Part shown: positions 8,745 to 17,780 of the stretch, in pieces | Position numbering within the stretch: the stretch's first letter is position 1 | How the letters are laid out: the number at the start of each line of letters is the position of its first letter | From: Mucilaginibacter sp. L3T2-6 | GTDB lineage: Bacteria > Bacteroidota > Bacteroidia > Sphingobacteriales > Sphingobacteriaceae | NCBI RefSeq assembly: GCF_030519355.1 | Contig: NZ_JAUMKC010000010.1 | Span: 62,001-126,000, forward strand | Direction of reading: 5' to 3' | Length of the DNA: 64,000 bases | Translations under genes and position numbers: made by a program | Notes under the pieces: generated by a model | What the model was told of the DNA's origin: nothing | The model's database searches: none | What the model saw: only the letters and a program-made list of their open reading frames with translations

Positions 8745-9476
8745 TCAGAGCACGTTAAGGCGGCTGTATAGCTCGTCTTTATAGGTTTTGCTGTACGGGA
8801 TAAGCGCAGAACCTATTTCAACCGTGTTTTGGTTAGTGCGAATACCGCTGATTGCGTTCATATTAATGGCATACGACCGGTGTACCTGCAGAAACAGCCG
8901 CGGCGGAAGCTTTTGAAGCAACTGCTTTAGCTGACCGGTTACCATGTGTTTTTTCTCAGCAGTATGTACAAAACAATATTTATCGTATGCCTCAATATAG
9001 AGTATATCGCTGTAGAGCAGCTTCACCAATTTATTATTCACCTTTACATACAAAAAGTCGGACTGCTGAAAACCTCCCTGGTATTTTGGCGACATTAACT
9101 CCCGCTGATATTTGTGAATTGCTATCTCAATAGCTGAGCTTAACTGGTCTTCTGTGTAAGGCTTTCGCAGGTAGGCTTCCGGGAATGTTGCCTTCACTTC
9201 GCTGATAATCGTGCCGGGCGACAACGATGTAAGATAGATGAGCGGAATATTAAAAAGTGTATTAATCTTTTGGGCCGCCTTTATACCGGATATTTCGCCC
9301 GCCAGGTCAATGTCCATCAGGATAATATCCGGTGATATAGCCGAGATCAACCTGGCTGCGTCGGTAGCATCAGGATAGATCCCCGCATTTTGATAACCTA
9401 AATTATGCAGGTGCATCTTAAGTATGTCAGCATGCAGTTCATCGTCTTCAAATGCCAGTACGCGTATAAGGGCCAT
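8745..9476 (-). CDS. LytTR-family response regulator
   Basis: 243 residues. The receiver domain (about 4-120) has the acidic pair Glu10-Asp11-Asp12, the phospho-acceptor Asp55 in ILMDIDL, Thr83 and Lys105-Pro106. A LytTR DNA-binding domain follows (about 138-240), with YIEAYDKYCFVHT and the family signature FLQVHRSYAINMNAI. Such regulators bind direct repeats in promoters after phosphorylation by a histidine kinase. No kinase gene is next to it; the closest kinase in the window is the GAF kinase at 3024 on the other strand. Target genes cannot be read. Confidence 0.94.
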   Translation of the reverse strand: MALIRVLAFEDDELHADILKMHLHNLGYQNAGIYPDATDAARLISAISPDIILMDIDLAGEISGIKAAQKINTLFNIPLIYLTSLSPGTIISEVKATFPEAYLRKPYTEDQLSSAIEIAIHKYQRELMSPKYQGGFQQSDFLYVKVNNKLVKLLYSDILYIEAYDKYCFVHTAEKKHMVTGQLKQLLQKLPPRLFLQVHRSYAINMNAISGIRTNQNTVEIGSALIPYSKTYKDELYSRLNVL

Positions 9477-9555
9477 GGGTTTAAAATTGTGTCAAAAATA
9501 AATTAATGGCAGATACGAGGCAAAAAGAATAATTCACTAGTCATTTTAACGCCAG

Positions 9556-9861
9556 CTACCCAAGTTTTTCGCCCTTGATAAGCATCACAGCTTTGATAGA
9601 TTGATCCTTTAAATGCAGGAACTTTTTACGCTCCTCATCACGCATAAAGGCTTCGAAATCAGATTCCGCATCGAATTCAACCAGGTGTACTTCGTACGGT
9701 TTTTCCACGCTATTTTCAATAAACGCTTCGTCGTCCGGTCGTATCCGCAGCATTAGCCGACCATTATATTTTGCAATAAGTGGAATTGCTACATCTTCAA
9801 ACTGGTGAAAGATTTCTTCACGGCCTTCTTTTATATAGATCAATTGAGTGATATAGATCAT
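9556..9861 (-). CDS. DUF1330-like small protein (dimeric alpha/beta-barrel fold)
   Basis: I chose the ATG at 9861 (MIYITQLIYIKEGREEIF), which gives 101 residues; the open frame upstream to 9906 does not look like the family. The pattern of a beta strand, a helix starting GREEIFHQFEDVAIPLIAKY, a strand with RLMLRIRP, then HLVEFDAESDFEAFMRDEER and a final strand is that of DUF1330/ABM-like ferredoxin-fold dimers. The reaction is unknown. It stands alone between a response regulator and a sugar oxidoreductase. Confidence 0.75.
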   Translation of the reverse strand: MIYITQLIYIKEGREEIFHQFEDVAIPLIAKYNGRLMLRIRPDDEAFIENSVEKPYEVHLVEFDAESDFEAFMRDEERKKFLHLKDQSIKAVMLIKGEKLG

Positions 9862-9993
9862 AACCAAAACTAAAAAATATGCGCAATTACCCAAGCAGGA
9901 TGCCAATTGATCCCATCCGGAATTTTTTGAAGCCTTTGTTTTTCATACTAATCCCATAAAGTTGGATTCGGGCTCCAACAGGGATATGGCAGT

Positions 9994-11112
9994 TTATAAT
10001 CTTACCTCAACCCGTTTACCGGTGCGTACCGCTTCATAAACCGCATCGATCAATTTCAAGTCTTTTACCGCTTCGTTTCCATCAATGGGTATCGGCGGCT
10101 TTTTATTATTAAAGATAATTTCGGCCATTTCATCCATCTGTACCGCCTGGTGGATAGTATGTGGTTGTGTAAGCTCTCCTTTATGGGTATGGCCCATTAT
10201 CGGCCCATAGCCTGTAGAAGGCTGCATTTCGGCAAAGCCCTTTTCGCCGTTCAGGAAAAACTTGTCCAGGTTGTTCATGGCGTAGGTTGACAGGCATGAA
10301 GCTACTGCGCCGCCCGGAAAACCAAACTGAAACTGAATGGTCTCATCAACGCCTTCCTTAAATTTTACCGGATTGTTCTTTGTTTCCTGTGCAGTAACCC
10401 AAACCGGCTCCTCGCCTACCATGTAGCGCGCCCCGTTTACAGAGTAAATGCCGATATCCATCATCGAGCCGCCGCCCGATAACTTTTTGTTAAGCCTCCA
10501 CTGCGAAGGGTCGCCGATCTCGAAACCTGATAATCCCTGAAAGAACAGCACTTTGCCAAATTCTCCGGCATTGCGCATCCGTATCACTTCAAGTGTTTTT
10601 GGCTCAAAATGCATGCGATAGCCAACCAGCAACTGCACACCGGCTTGTTTACAGGCATCAACCATTTCCTGCCCTTCTTTGGCATTTACTGCCATCGGTT
10701 TTTCGCAGATTACATGTTTGCCGGCCTTTGCTACGCGGATGGCCTGGTTATGGTGCAGACCGTTGGGTGTAATGATATACACGGCATCTATATCCGGATT
10801 GTTCTTTATAGCGTCAAAATTGTCGTAGTTATAGCAGTTTTTGTCCGGTATTTTATAGCGGTTTTGCCATGTCTTGATTTTTGATGGCGTTCCGCTGATT
10901 AGGCCCGCTACTTTTGCTTTCTTACTATATGCCATGGCTTCCGCTACACGCGTAGCATAACTGCCAAGACCCATGAGGGCAACGCGCAGCATAGGGCCGT
11001 CGTAATTCTTCTCATCGTTGTGTAAGTCAGCGGCCCAAATTACAGCGGGCTTTAGCTGCAGCGACAGGGCGGTAAGCCCCAGTTTTTGTATAAAATCGCG
11101 GCGTGTATTCAT
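9994..11112 (-). CDS. Gfo/Idh/MocA-family oxidoreductase with Tat-type signal
   Basis: 372 residues. The N-terminus MNTRRDFIQKLGLTALSL has a twin-arginine-like motif, so the enzyme probably acts in the periplasm. The Rossmann motif in RVALMGLGSYATR and the signature CEKPMAVNAKEG with its catalytic-region lysine identify a glucose-fructose-oxidoreductase-type NAD(P)-dependent sugar dehydrogenase; the C-terminal part fits the GFO_IDH_MocA C domain. It follows the GH35-like gene by 17 bp and should be in its operon, suggesting oxidation of a sugar released by that enzyme. Substrate not known. Confidence 0.93.
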   Translation of the reverse strand: MNTRRDFIQKLGLTALSLQLKPAVIWAADLHNDEKNYDGPMLRVALMGLGSYATRVAEAMAYSKKAKVAGLISGTPSKIKTWQNRYKIPDKNCYNYDNFDAIKNNPDIDAVYIITPNGLHHNQAIRVAKAGKHVICEKPMAVNAKEGQEMVDACKQAGVQLLVGYRMHFEPKTLEVIRMRNAGEFGKVLFFQGLSGFEIGDPSQWRLNKKLSGGGSMMDIGIYSVNGARYMVGEEPVWVTAQETKNNPVKFKEGVDETIQFQFGFPGGAVASCLSTYAMNNLDKFFLNGEKGFAEMQPSTGYGPIMGHTHKGELTQPHTIHQAVQMDEMAEIIFNNKKPPIPIDGNEAVKDLKLIDAVYEAVRTGKRVEVRL

Positions 11113-11129
11113 TTTTTTTACAGTTGATG

Positions 11130-12749
11130 TTAACGGGTTATAAGCTTGATTTGTAATATCTCCGGTTTATCGCCAAAGGCTGGTCCTCCCCAATCGGTTT
11201 CGTCCCCGTTAAGGATGCGCAGCGGCTTAAATATACCATTTTCGTAACTGCCTTCCTCAACTTTAAGATATTGCCATGTTTTACCGCTATTCCCGCCTAA
11301 TGGTTTAAAGGTGATGTGGCAATGCGAGCCTATGGCGATAAATCTGTCATCGGTTAATTTCACCAGCATAATGCGCCCAAGCGGAAGGTCAGTGGCCGGG
11401 GCCACAGCGTTCCTTGCACTTCCAAACGATATCACTGCCTGCCACGCTCCCAGGTTGATGGTTTGCTCTTTATGGTCTTCCGGTTCAACAGCGGCGCTTA
11501 TTTTTCCTGCAAGCACCCATTCAGCCAATTGAGGTATCCCAGCAAACATAGCATATTCATTTCCAAACGGTTCTAAACTTTTATTAAAGCCGGCAAATGA
11601 GGTGCCGCGGTTATTATTATCAATCCCGAAAGGTGAAAAACCTATTCCTCCACGGGCTATCACCTCATATAAATACCTGGCATTTGTTGCGTTGAAAGCT
11701 GCCTCCGGTACAAAAAGCGGGTTATCCCGGCGACTGTATAATTCCAGCACTTTTAACACTTTTTCATTTTCGGGCAGGTAAATGTCGGGGGCAAGCAGAT
11801 CGATTGCCGGGGCCGCTATCTTCCAAATGGGGATCACGTTATCTGTCGGGCCGCCGCTTTCATAAGTATTTGCTTTAGGATTGGTTATTGGGTCGCGCAA
11901 GGCAGCATTGGTATATAAGGGTAAATTATACTCTTTTTTTCCGGCCGCTGCTACATTCCCAATAAAACTGGCTACCGACCATGCATGAAAATACTCGTCG
12001 GCCCTATCGCCGAAAACTTTTTCCCAGCTGCCGCCGGCCGGGTCCTCTGTATGCAATTCACGCAGTAACGCCGGTTTTAATAATTCCGCAGGTACAGGCC
12101 CTTCAAACAGCTTTTGCGCCAGTGGCGAATAATCGCGCATACTGCCCCATGCTCCCGATTCGTTTTCCACCTGCACCATGATAACCGTATGCTGCCGGTC
12201 TGTCGCCTTAAGGCGCCGCATAACTTGCCGGAAAGCTGCAATATCAGCGTCCATTGTAGCCTGAATGTGCGGCGAGGGCGAGTCGATAGGTTTGCCGCCC
12301 GGCCCGGTAATATTTGGATATTTCGCCGCGCTGCTCTTCATCCATTCGGGCATGTAGTGGTTGCTGCCATTCTTCCAGGTAGCAAACCATAGCAACACCA
12401 AGCGTACCTTATGCTCCCGGGCTTGCTTAAGCAGTAAGTCTATCATCGAAAAATCGAACTTTCCCTGCTGCGGTTCTACCTGTTCCCAGTAAATGGGGAT
12501 TTCGAGCGTGTTCAGGTGCATTTGCTGAACAGCAGCCCATACCTGCGGCATCATACCCGGCCAGGCGCTGGAATTGTGCACCTGCCCGCCAAACATAAAA
12601 TAAGGCTTGCCATCAACCATAAAAGCATAACGACCATCTTTTTTGATGATCCGGGGCATGTTATTTTGCGCGGATTGTCCCTTTGTAATATTAAAAGCCG
12701 GGACAATAAAGAGGAAACATAGCAGGGCTAGTTTTGGCAATTTCAGCAT
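11130..12749 (-). CDS. GH35-like beta-galactosidase-type glycosidase (DUF5597 type)
   Basis: 539 residues with a Sec signal peptide (MLKLPKLALLCFLFIVPAF). The TIM-barrel part has the hallmarks of GH35/GH42-like enzymes: GGQVHNSSAWP, LEIPIYWEQVEPQQGKFDF, LLWFATWKNGS, the acid/base candidate Glu in MVQVENESGAWG and the nucleophile candidate Glu in LFVPEAAF. The C-terminal beta domain fits the DUF5597 extension often found with these enzymes. It is the first gene of a two-gene operon with a Tat-exported sugar oxidoreductase. A 9-bp inverted repeat lies in its divergent promoter region. The sugar released is probably a beta-galactoside or related glycoside, by family only. Confidence 0.88.
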   Translation of the reverse strand: MLKLPKLALLCFLFIVPAFNITKGQSAQNNMPRIIKKDGRYAFMVDGKPYFMFGGQVHNSSAWPGMMPQVWAAVQQMHLNTLEIPIYWEQVEPQQGKFDFSMIDLLLKQAREHKVRLVLLWFATWKNGSNHYMPEWMKSSAAKYPNITGPGGKPIDSPSPHIQATMDADIAAFRQVMRRLKATDRQHTVIMVQVENESGAWGSMRDYSPLAQKLFEGPVPAELLKPALLRELHTEDPAGGSWEKVFGDRADEYFHAWSVASFIGNVAAAGKKEYNLPLYTNAALRDPITNPKANTYESGGPTDNVIPIWKIAAPAIDLLAPDIYLPENEKVLKVLELYSRRDNPLFVPEAAFNATNARYLYEVIARGGIGFSPFGIDNNNRGTSFAGFNKSLEPFGNEYAMFAGIPQLAEWVLAGKISAAVEPEDHKEQTINLGAWQAVISFGSARNAVAPATDLPLGRIMLVKLTDDRFIAIGSHCHITFKPLGGNSGKTWQYLKVEEGSYENGIFKPLRILNGDETDWGGPAFGDKPEILQIKLITR

Positions 12750-12809
12750 TTTTAAATAGATATTAGTTAAAAGGATTTAAAAGTACACCGATAATTTCCT
12801 GCTGAATAA

Positions 12810-12840
12810 AACATTTGTATCAATAAATTTAACAAATGTT
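12810..12840. promoter_or_regulatory. Candidate operator: 9-bp inverted repeat in a divergent promoter region
   Basis: AACATTTGT at 12810-12818 is matched perfectly by ACAAATGTT at 12832-12840 with a 13-bp spacer, so the half-sites lie 22 bp apart, close to two helical turns. It lies 60 bp before the GH35-like operon and 92 bp before the peptidase gene. No T-run follows, so a protein-binding site is more likely than a terminator. The regulator is unknown. Confidence 0.4.
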
Positions 12841-12932
12841 AAGGGATTGCGGTTATGTATCATCGCGCTTACAAATTATCAATTTCATAATTTATTTGGT
12901 TAATTTGGCGCGGAAATTATCATAAACAAAAA

Positions 12933-14900
12933 ATGCGATACTTAAAAATTACTTGTTTACTAAGCGGATTGGGCCTGCTGCTCACTGCGGCTACCGCATC
13001 GGCGCAAACCGATACACCCAAATATAACCACAACGACGTATTTGGTCCTATCACATGGCCGGTAACAGGCGACGGCGCGCGGTCAGCCAGCGGTCAGCCT
13101 GGTGAACATTACTGGCAAAACCGCGCCGATTACGTTATCAAAGCATCTTTAAACGAGACACCGCAGGATACTACCATTACCGGGGAAGTCGAAATTACTT
13201 ATACTAATAATAGCCCCGACAACCTCGACCACTTATGGTTGCAACTCGATCAGAATTTATTTAAACCCGGGTCTCGAGGTGCTGCTACCACTCCTATAGA
13301 AGGCGACCGTTTCGACGTACGTGGTTTTAGCCGTGGCGGGTACCATATACAGTCGGTTTCGGTTAATTACAAGGGCGATAACTATAACGTTCAGCCGGTA
13401 ATAACAGATGCTCGGATGCAGGTAAGGCTGAATAAACCGATGGAGGGCAAAGGCGAAAAGATTAAATTAAAGATCAATTACAGCTTTTCGATCCCATTTT
13501 ACGGTGCTGACCGTATGGGCCGTAAGAAATTTAAAGCAGGTTACGTGTACGAGATTGCTGAATGGTACCCACGCATGTGCGTTTATGACGACGTGGAAGG
13601 CTGGAACACGCTGCCTTATATGGGCCTTGGAGAGTTTTATTGCGAGTATGGCGATTTTGATTACTACATAACCGCCCCGGCAAACATGACCGTTGTTGGC
13701 TCAGGCGATTTGGAAAATCCTGGCCAGGTATTGAGCGACGTGCAGCAAAAACGTTATGAAGAAATGCGCAAAAGCGATAAAACTGTTTCTGTCATCACTG
13801 CCGATGAAGTTGGTAAGCCTGCAACACACCCTTTTAAAGGCACATTAACCTGGCACTTTAAGATGCAGAACACCCGCGATGTAGCCTGGGCAGCCTCTAC
13901 CGCATTTATTTGGGATGGCGCCAAGGTTAACCTTCCCTCAGGCAGGAAATGTATTGCGCAGAGCGCCTACCCTGCCGAAAGCGCAGGCGAACATGCATGG
14001 AGCCGTTCAACCGAGTACCTGAAAGCCAGCATGGAAATCTACTCCGATAAATATTTTGAATATCCGTGGAATTCGGCGGTGAACGTATCCGGTGTGGCTC
14101 TCGGCATGGAATATCCCGGTGCTATCTTCTGCTTAAGCAATCTGAAAGATGGCGGCCTATTTGGCGATATAACCCACGAGATCGGCCATAACTGGTTCCC
14201 TATGATCGTAGGCTCTAATGAACGAAAATACATGTGGATGGATGAAGGCTTTAACACATTTATCAACCAATATTCGACAGAGAAATTCAACAACGGCGAA
14301 TACTTTAACGCAAAGGGCCGTCCGGCAATGGGCATCGCCAAATTTATGAAAGGCGCCCGCGATCCCCTGATGACCGCGCCGGAAGCGATGGGACTTAACG
14401 ATTATGGGCAGTACTACAACAAGACATCGTTAGGCCTTGATATGCTGCGTAATGTAGTTTTAGGTCCTGACCGTTTCGACTATGCCTTTAACTACTATAT
14501 CAAGCACTGGGCGTTTAAACACCCGCTACCTTATGATTTCTTTCGTGCTATGAATGACGCGTCAGGCGAGGATTTAAACTGGTTTTTTAAGCCATGGTTC
14601 TTCACCACCTGGAAGATTGACCAGGCTATAGAAAGCGTAAAGTACGTGAACGATAATGCGGCAAACGGCGCGCTGATCACGTTAGTGAATAAAGAAAAAA
14701 TGGCCATGCCTGTCGACCTGAAAATAACCCAGGCCAACGGCAAAAGCGAAATCATCCGCTTGCCGGTGAACATCTGGCAACGTAATGGCACGTGGACATT
14801 TATTTATCCTTCGACATCCGCCATTCAGTCATTGGAAATCGATCCCGATAGACAATTACCCGATGTGGAAAGAAGAAACAATGTGTGGCCGGTGAAATAG
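12933..14900 (+). CDS. M1-family zinc metallopeptidase (aminopeptidase N-like)
   Basis: 655 residues with a Sec signal peptide ending TAATASAQ. The gluzincin zinc site is intact: HEIGH at 415-419 and Glu438 in WMDEGFNTF, exactly HExxH-x18-E. A beta-sandwich N-domain with [21 protein letters not shown] precedes it. The usual GAMEN substrate motif is represented by [11 protein letters not shown]. It is thus a periplasmic or secreted aminopeptidase, probably for peptide use. It is monocistronic with a strong terminator directly after the stop. Confidence 0.95.
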   Translation: MRYLKITCLLSGLGLLLTAATASAQTDTPKYNHNDVFGPITWPVTGDGARSASGQPGEHYWQNRADYVIKASLNETPQDTTITGEVEITYTNNSPDNLDHLWLQLDQNLFKPGSRGAATTPIEGDRFDVRGFSRGGYHIQSVSVNYKGDNYNVQPVITDARMQVRLNKPMEGKGEKIKLKINYSFSIPFYGADRMGRKKFKAGYVYEIAEWYPRMCVYDDVEGWNTLPYMGLGEFYCEYGDFDYYITAPANMTVVGSGDLENPGQVLSDVQQKRYEEMRKSDKTVSVITADEVGKPATHPFKGTLTWHFKMQNTRDVAWAASTAFIWDGAKVNLPSGRKCIAQSAYPAESAGEHAWSRSTEYLKASMEIYSDKYFEYPWNSAVNVSGVALGMEYPGAIFCLSNLKDGGLFGDITHEIGHNWFPMIVGSNERKYMWMDEGFNTFINQYSTEKFNNGEYFNAKGRPAMGIAKFMKGARDPLMTAPEAMGLNDYGQYYNKTSLGLDMLRNVVLGPDRFDYAFNYYIKHWAFKHPLPYDFFRAMNDASGEDLNWFFKPWFFTTWKIDQAIESVKYVNDNAANGALITLVNKEKMAMPVDLKITQANGKSEIIRLPVNIWQRNGTWTFIYPSTSAIQSLEIDPDRQLPDVERRNNVWPVK

Positions 14901-14920
14901 TGATTAGAGATTAGGATTTT

Positions 14921-14955
14921 AAGACCTGCTTTGAGAGAGGCAGGTCTTTTTTTTT
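14921..14955 (+). terminator. Rho-independent terminator of the M1 peptidase gene
   Basis: A perfect 9-bp stem (AAGACCTGC 14921-14929 with GCAGGTCTT 14940-14948), a 10-nt loop and an immediate run of nine T from 14947 make a textbook intrinsic terminator, 20 bp after the stop. Confidence 0.93.
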
Positions 14956-15028
14956 CGTCTGTACTACTTTCAAGCATATCCCCGCCAAAAACCAGCCGCA
15001 ATTGTCTTCATCCGGCAATTAGCTAAAG

Positions 15029-15820
15029 TTATTGATTAATAGTCAATCTCTTAATCAACCCGGCAAAATATGACGGCGCTTTAAGTAAGCGGTTGCCGTA
15101 CCAGGAAAACATTTCACCATCAACCAGTTGAATTTTTGCAGACGGCACAATAGCCTTTAACTCATCGAGATGTTTTTCTTTGAAGGGATATGGTTCTGAT
15201 GATAGCAAAATTACATCAGGCTTTGACTGCTGCAATTGCCGCGCGTTTATTTCCGGATAGCGTTCGAAATCAAAAGCATTTACCAGCCCGCACTTTTGCA
15301 GCATATCGTCGATAAATGTGCTCTTGCCTGCCACCATATATGGTTTGCGCCATATAAAGTAGGCCGTACGCAGACCCGACTGAGTAGCTTGAAGCGCGTT
15401 GAACTTTTTAGTTACAGACCGGCTAAGGGTTAGCGCAGCTTCCTCCCGGTCAACTATTTTTCCGACAGCTTCGATCATTTCGAGCGCATCGTCCAATTTA
15501 TAAATATCGCTTATCCAAACAGGGAAGTGTTGCATAAGTTCCCCGAGCTGACCGCGCTCATTTTCCTCTTTATTGGCGATGATAAGGTCGGGGTTCAGCA
15601 ACTTTATCTTATCGATATCCAATTGTTTTGTGCCGCCTACTTTTGTGGCCGACCTAAACTTATCCTCCGGATGAATGCAAAATTTGGTTACGCCAATAAT
15701 TTCCTCGTCAAGCCCTAAGTAAAAAAGCAGTTCAGTTTGGGAGGGGACGACCGAGATTATCCGTTTAGGTACGGATGGCAAGTTTACATCTCTGTTAAGT
15801 TGGTCAGTATAAAACGGCAT
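15029..15820 (-). CDS. BtuF/TroA-type periplasmic-binding-fold protein (cobalamin- or metal-chelate-binding)
   Basis: 263 residues. RIISVVPSQTELLFYLGLDEEIIGVTKFC, then KVGGTKQLDIDKIKLLNPDLIIANKEEN and a C-terminal lobe with PDVILLSSEPYPF, match the helical-backbone metal receptor family that includes BtuF. Such proteins usually deliver vitamin B12 or siderophores to an ABC importer. It begins MPFYTDQLNRDVNLP with no signal peptide, so it seems cytosolic, and no permease or ATPase gene is nearby. Its true role is therefore open; a cobamide-handling role would fit the B12-dependent regulator at 46601, but that is only conjecture. Confidence 0.85.
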   Translation of the reverse strand: MPFYTDQLNRDVNLPSVPKRIISVVPSQTELLFYLGLDEEIIGVTKFCIHPEDKFRSATKVGGTKQLDIDKIKLLNPDLIIANKEENERGQLGELMQHFPVWISDIYKLDDALEMIEAVGKIVDREEAALTLSRSVTKKFNALQATQSGLRTAYFIWRKPYMVAGKSTFIDDMLQKCGLVNAFDFERYPEINARQLQQSKPDVILLSSEPYPFKEKHLDELKAIVPSAKIQLVDGEMFSWYGNRLLKAPSYFAGLIKRLTINQ

Positions 15821-15880
15821 CGTTCGTCAAACTTACAAACTCTTTGAGACTTCGTAAGTTTTCGAAGGACTTCTTTTTAT

Positions 15881-15908
15881 CTTTCCGACTTTACTGACTT
15901 TCCGACTT
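15881..15908. repeat. Direct 11-bp repeat in an AGTC-rich spacer
   Basis: CTTTCCGACTT occurs at 15881-15891 and again at 15898-15908, within a spacer (15821-15912) rich in GACTT/AAGTC words. The same words build the inverted repeat at 17662-17760, so both spacers flanking the kdsA-kdsD pair carry related repeat sequence. No coding or RNA function is evident. Confidence 0.5.
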
Positions 15909-15912
15909 CTTT

Positions 15913-16848
15913 TTACTGGTTATAAATCTGATAAATACCACTGACTGTCCTATCCTCAGATGAGCCGACCAACACAGTGGCGATCTTTTTTTCGATCATG
16001 AGTTGCTCGGCATTATTGATAATCTCATCTTCACCGATAAAAACGGGTGTCTTTGTCATCATGCCGGTAACGGTAAGTTGTGTGGTATCCGGATTTTTAA
16101 ACAATGCCCTCCTAAGGTCGCCGTCCGTAATTATACCCTTAACGTCACCAGCATTCCCAACTATTACCATACCCAACCGTCCTTCCGACATTTTGAGCAG
16201 CAGCTCGGTAAATGAGGCATTCTCGCTAATAAAAGGCAGTTTGTCTGTTCGCATCAAGTCTTTAACCCGCACAAGCAGTTTACGCCCAAGGCTCCCGCCT
16301 GGATGAAACCGGGCAAAGTCCTCATGCTGAAATTGCCGGCATTCCATTAATGCAACGGCCAAAGCATCGCCCATCACCAGGGCTGCAGTAGTTGACGAAG
16401 TCGGTGCTAAAGCCAGTGGGCACGCCTCTTGTTTAATGCCAATGTTTAAATGATAATGACTGTTCCTGGCAACGGTAGAGTTAGGATTGCCGGTGATACC
16501 GATAATGGTATTTTTATTCCATTCCAAAAATGGGATCAGTTTGAGCACTTCGTCAGTTTCGCCTGAATAAGAGATCAGGATAACCATATCATCGGTACCT
16601 ACCATACCAAGATCGCCATGGAAAGCCTCGCCGGGGTGCAGGAAAAAACTCGGCGTGCCTGTGCTGGCGAACGTAGCTGCTATTTTTTTTCCGATAATGC
16701 CGGATTTACCGATTCCGATAACTATCAGTTTCCCGGTATGCTGAAGTATAGCCTCTACTACCCTGCTGAAATCATCGTTAATGGCATCAGCAACAAAGCG
16801 CAGCGACTCTATTTCGGTATCAAAAACTCTTTTGGCAATATCTTTCAT
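15913..16848 (-). CDS. kdsD: D-arabinose-5-phosphate isomerase (SIS + CBS pair)
   Basis: 311 residues, close to the usual 320-330. The SIS sugar-isomerase domain (about 30-165) has VIGIGKSGIIGKKIAATFASTGT and FLHPGEAFHGDLG, and ISYSGETDEV, the phosphosugar-binding loop. A pair of CBS domains follows (about 200-311), with GIITDGDLRRAL. It interconverts ribulose-5-phosphate and arabinose-5-phosphate, the first step to Kdo for lipopolysaccharide. It starts just 1 bp after the kdsA stop, so the two successive enzymes of Kdo synthesis form an operon. No doubts about the assignment beyond KdsD versus paralogous GutQ, which the kdsA context settles. Confidence 0.96.
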   Translation of the reverse strand: MKDIAKRVFDTEIESLRFVADAINDDFSRVVEAILQHTGKLIVIGIGKSGIIGKKIAATFASTGTPSFFLHPGEAFHGDLGMVGTDDMVILISYSGETDEVLKLIPFLEWNKNTIIGITGNPNSTVARNSHYHLNIGIKQEACPLALAPTSSTTAALVMGDALAVALMECRQFQHEDFARFHPGGSLGRKLLVRVKDLMRTDKLPFISENASFTELLLKMSEGRLGMVIVGNAGDVKGIITDGDLRRALFKNPDTTQLTVTGMMTKTPVFIGEDEIINNAEQLMIEKKIATVLVGSSEDRTVSGIYQIYNQ

Positions 16849-16849
16849 A

Positions 16850-17626
16850 TCAGCTTACCAATGGCGCTATTACTTTTTCCAAATCCTGTAATTTCACCAT
16901 GTTAGGGCCGTCGCTCAGGGCGTGATCCGGGTCGGGATGTGTTTCCATAAAATAACCGTCTGCGCCAAAAGCTTTGGCGGCAAGGGCCATCATGGGTACA
17001 AAGGTACGGTCGCCGCCGGTTTTACCGCCCGCCCCTCCGGGCCGCTGTACAGAATGCGTACAATCCATACAAACAGGGTAACCAAAGCTTTTCATGTCGT
17101 AAATGTTCCTGAAATCAACAGCCAGGTTATTGTAGCCGTACATATTACCTCGTTCGGTTAGTACCACCTGGTTATTACCTGCCTCAACTACTTTTTGTGC
17201 AGGATAAAACATATCCTGTCCGGAAAGAAACTGTGCCTTTTTGATATTCACTATTTTTCCGGTTTTGGCTGCGGCAACCAGCAGGTCGGTTTGGCGGCAA
17301 AGAAAAGCAGGTATCTGCAATATGTCAAATACCTCACCGGCAATGGCCGCCTGGTAGCTTTCATGAATATCGGTTATCAGCGGCAGGTTAAAACGTTCTT
17401 TAACTTTTTGCATCATTTCGATGCCTTTTTCGAGCCCCGGACCGCGATATGAATGAATAGAGGTACGATTTGCCTTATCGAATGACGATTTAAATATCAC
17501 AGGCACATTGTACTTCTGCCCTATTTCCGCAACCTTTTCGGCTACGTTGTACAGCAGTTCCTGGTTTTCCATTACGCAGGGACCTAATATAAAGAACGGC
17601 TTTTGCCGTATCTGATCGAATAACAT
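16850..17626 (-). CDS. kdsA: 3-deoxy-8-phosphooctulonate synthase
   Basis: 258 residues, slightly shorter than the usual 270-285. Family motifs are clear: FILGPCVMEN at the start, VIFKSSFDKANRTSIHSYRGPG, LITDIHESYQ, VLTERGNMYGYNNLAVD, and MDCTHSVQRPGG. The enzyme condenses arabinose-5-phosphate with phosphoenolpyruvate to Kdo-8-phosphate in the cytosol. It is the first gene of the kdsA-kdsD operon, divergent from hscB, with a repeat-rich spacer between them. Confidence 0.97.
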   Translation of the reverse strand: MLFDQIRQKPFFILGPCVMENQELLYNVAEKVAEIGQKYNVPVIFKSSFDKANRTSIHSYRGPGLEKGIEMMQKVKERFNLPLITDIHESYQAAIAGEVFDILQIPAFLCRQTDLLVAAAKTGKIVNIKKAQFLSGQDMFYPAQKVVEAGNNQVVLTERGNMYGYNNLAVDFRNIYDMKSFGYPVCMDCTHSVQRPGGAGGKTGGDRTFVPMMALAAKAFGADGYFMETHPDPDHALSDGPNMVKLQDLEKVIAPLVS

Positions 17627-17661
17627 AGATGTGGGAATTAATTTACAAAGATAATTGTTTT

Positions 17662-17760
17662 AGTCCGAAAGTCGGGAAAGTCAGTAGTCCGGAAAGACGC
17701 TGCGCTTTACTATTATCATCTGGATTGACTTCTTTAGGAACTTTCCCGACTTTTTGGACT
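17662..17760. repeat. Long imperfect inverted repeat in the kdsA-hscB spacer
   Basis: The arm AGTCCGAAAGTCGGGAAAGT (17662-17681) is matched in inverse by 17740-17760 with one small insertion and one mismatch; the 58-bp interior holds further AGTC words (TCAGTAGTCCGGAAAGAC). The arms are too far apart for a simple terminator. It resembles the AGTC-rich spacer at 15843-15908 and is probably a dispersed genomic repeat. Confidence 0.6.
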
Positions 17761-17768
17761 TTTCAGAC

Positions 17769-17776
17769 TACCTTTG
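17769..17776 (+). promoter_or_regulatory. Candidate -7 box for hscB
   Basis: TACCTTTG matches the Bacteroidota -7 consensus TAnnTTTG, 4 bp before the hscB ATG. It would give an almost leaderless transcript. No well-spaced -33 TTTG is seen (the nearest, TTTG within the repeat arm at 17753-17756, is too close), so this is a tentative call. Confidence 0.3.
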
Positions 17777-17780
17777 CATC

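Noticed and set aside
9961..9979. Hairpin GTTGGA/TCCAAC between 9556 and 9994 genes
   Set aside because: Only 6 bp, no T-run, and no clear position relative to a stop.
15821..15912. Possible cobalamin riboswitch before the BtuF-like gene
   Set aside because: The spacer is only 92 bp and has AGTC repeats with no B12-box-like core.
17655..17770. CRISPR-like array from AGTC words
   Set aside because: Repeats are irregular and inverted, without even spacing and without cas genes.
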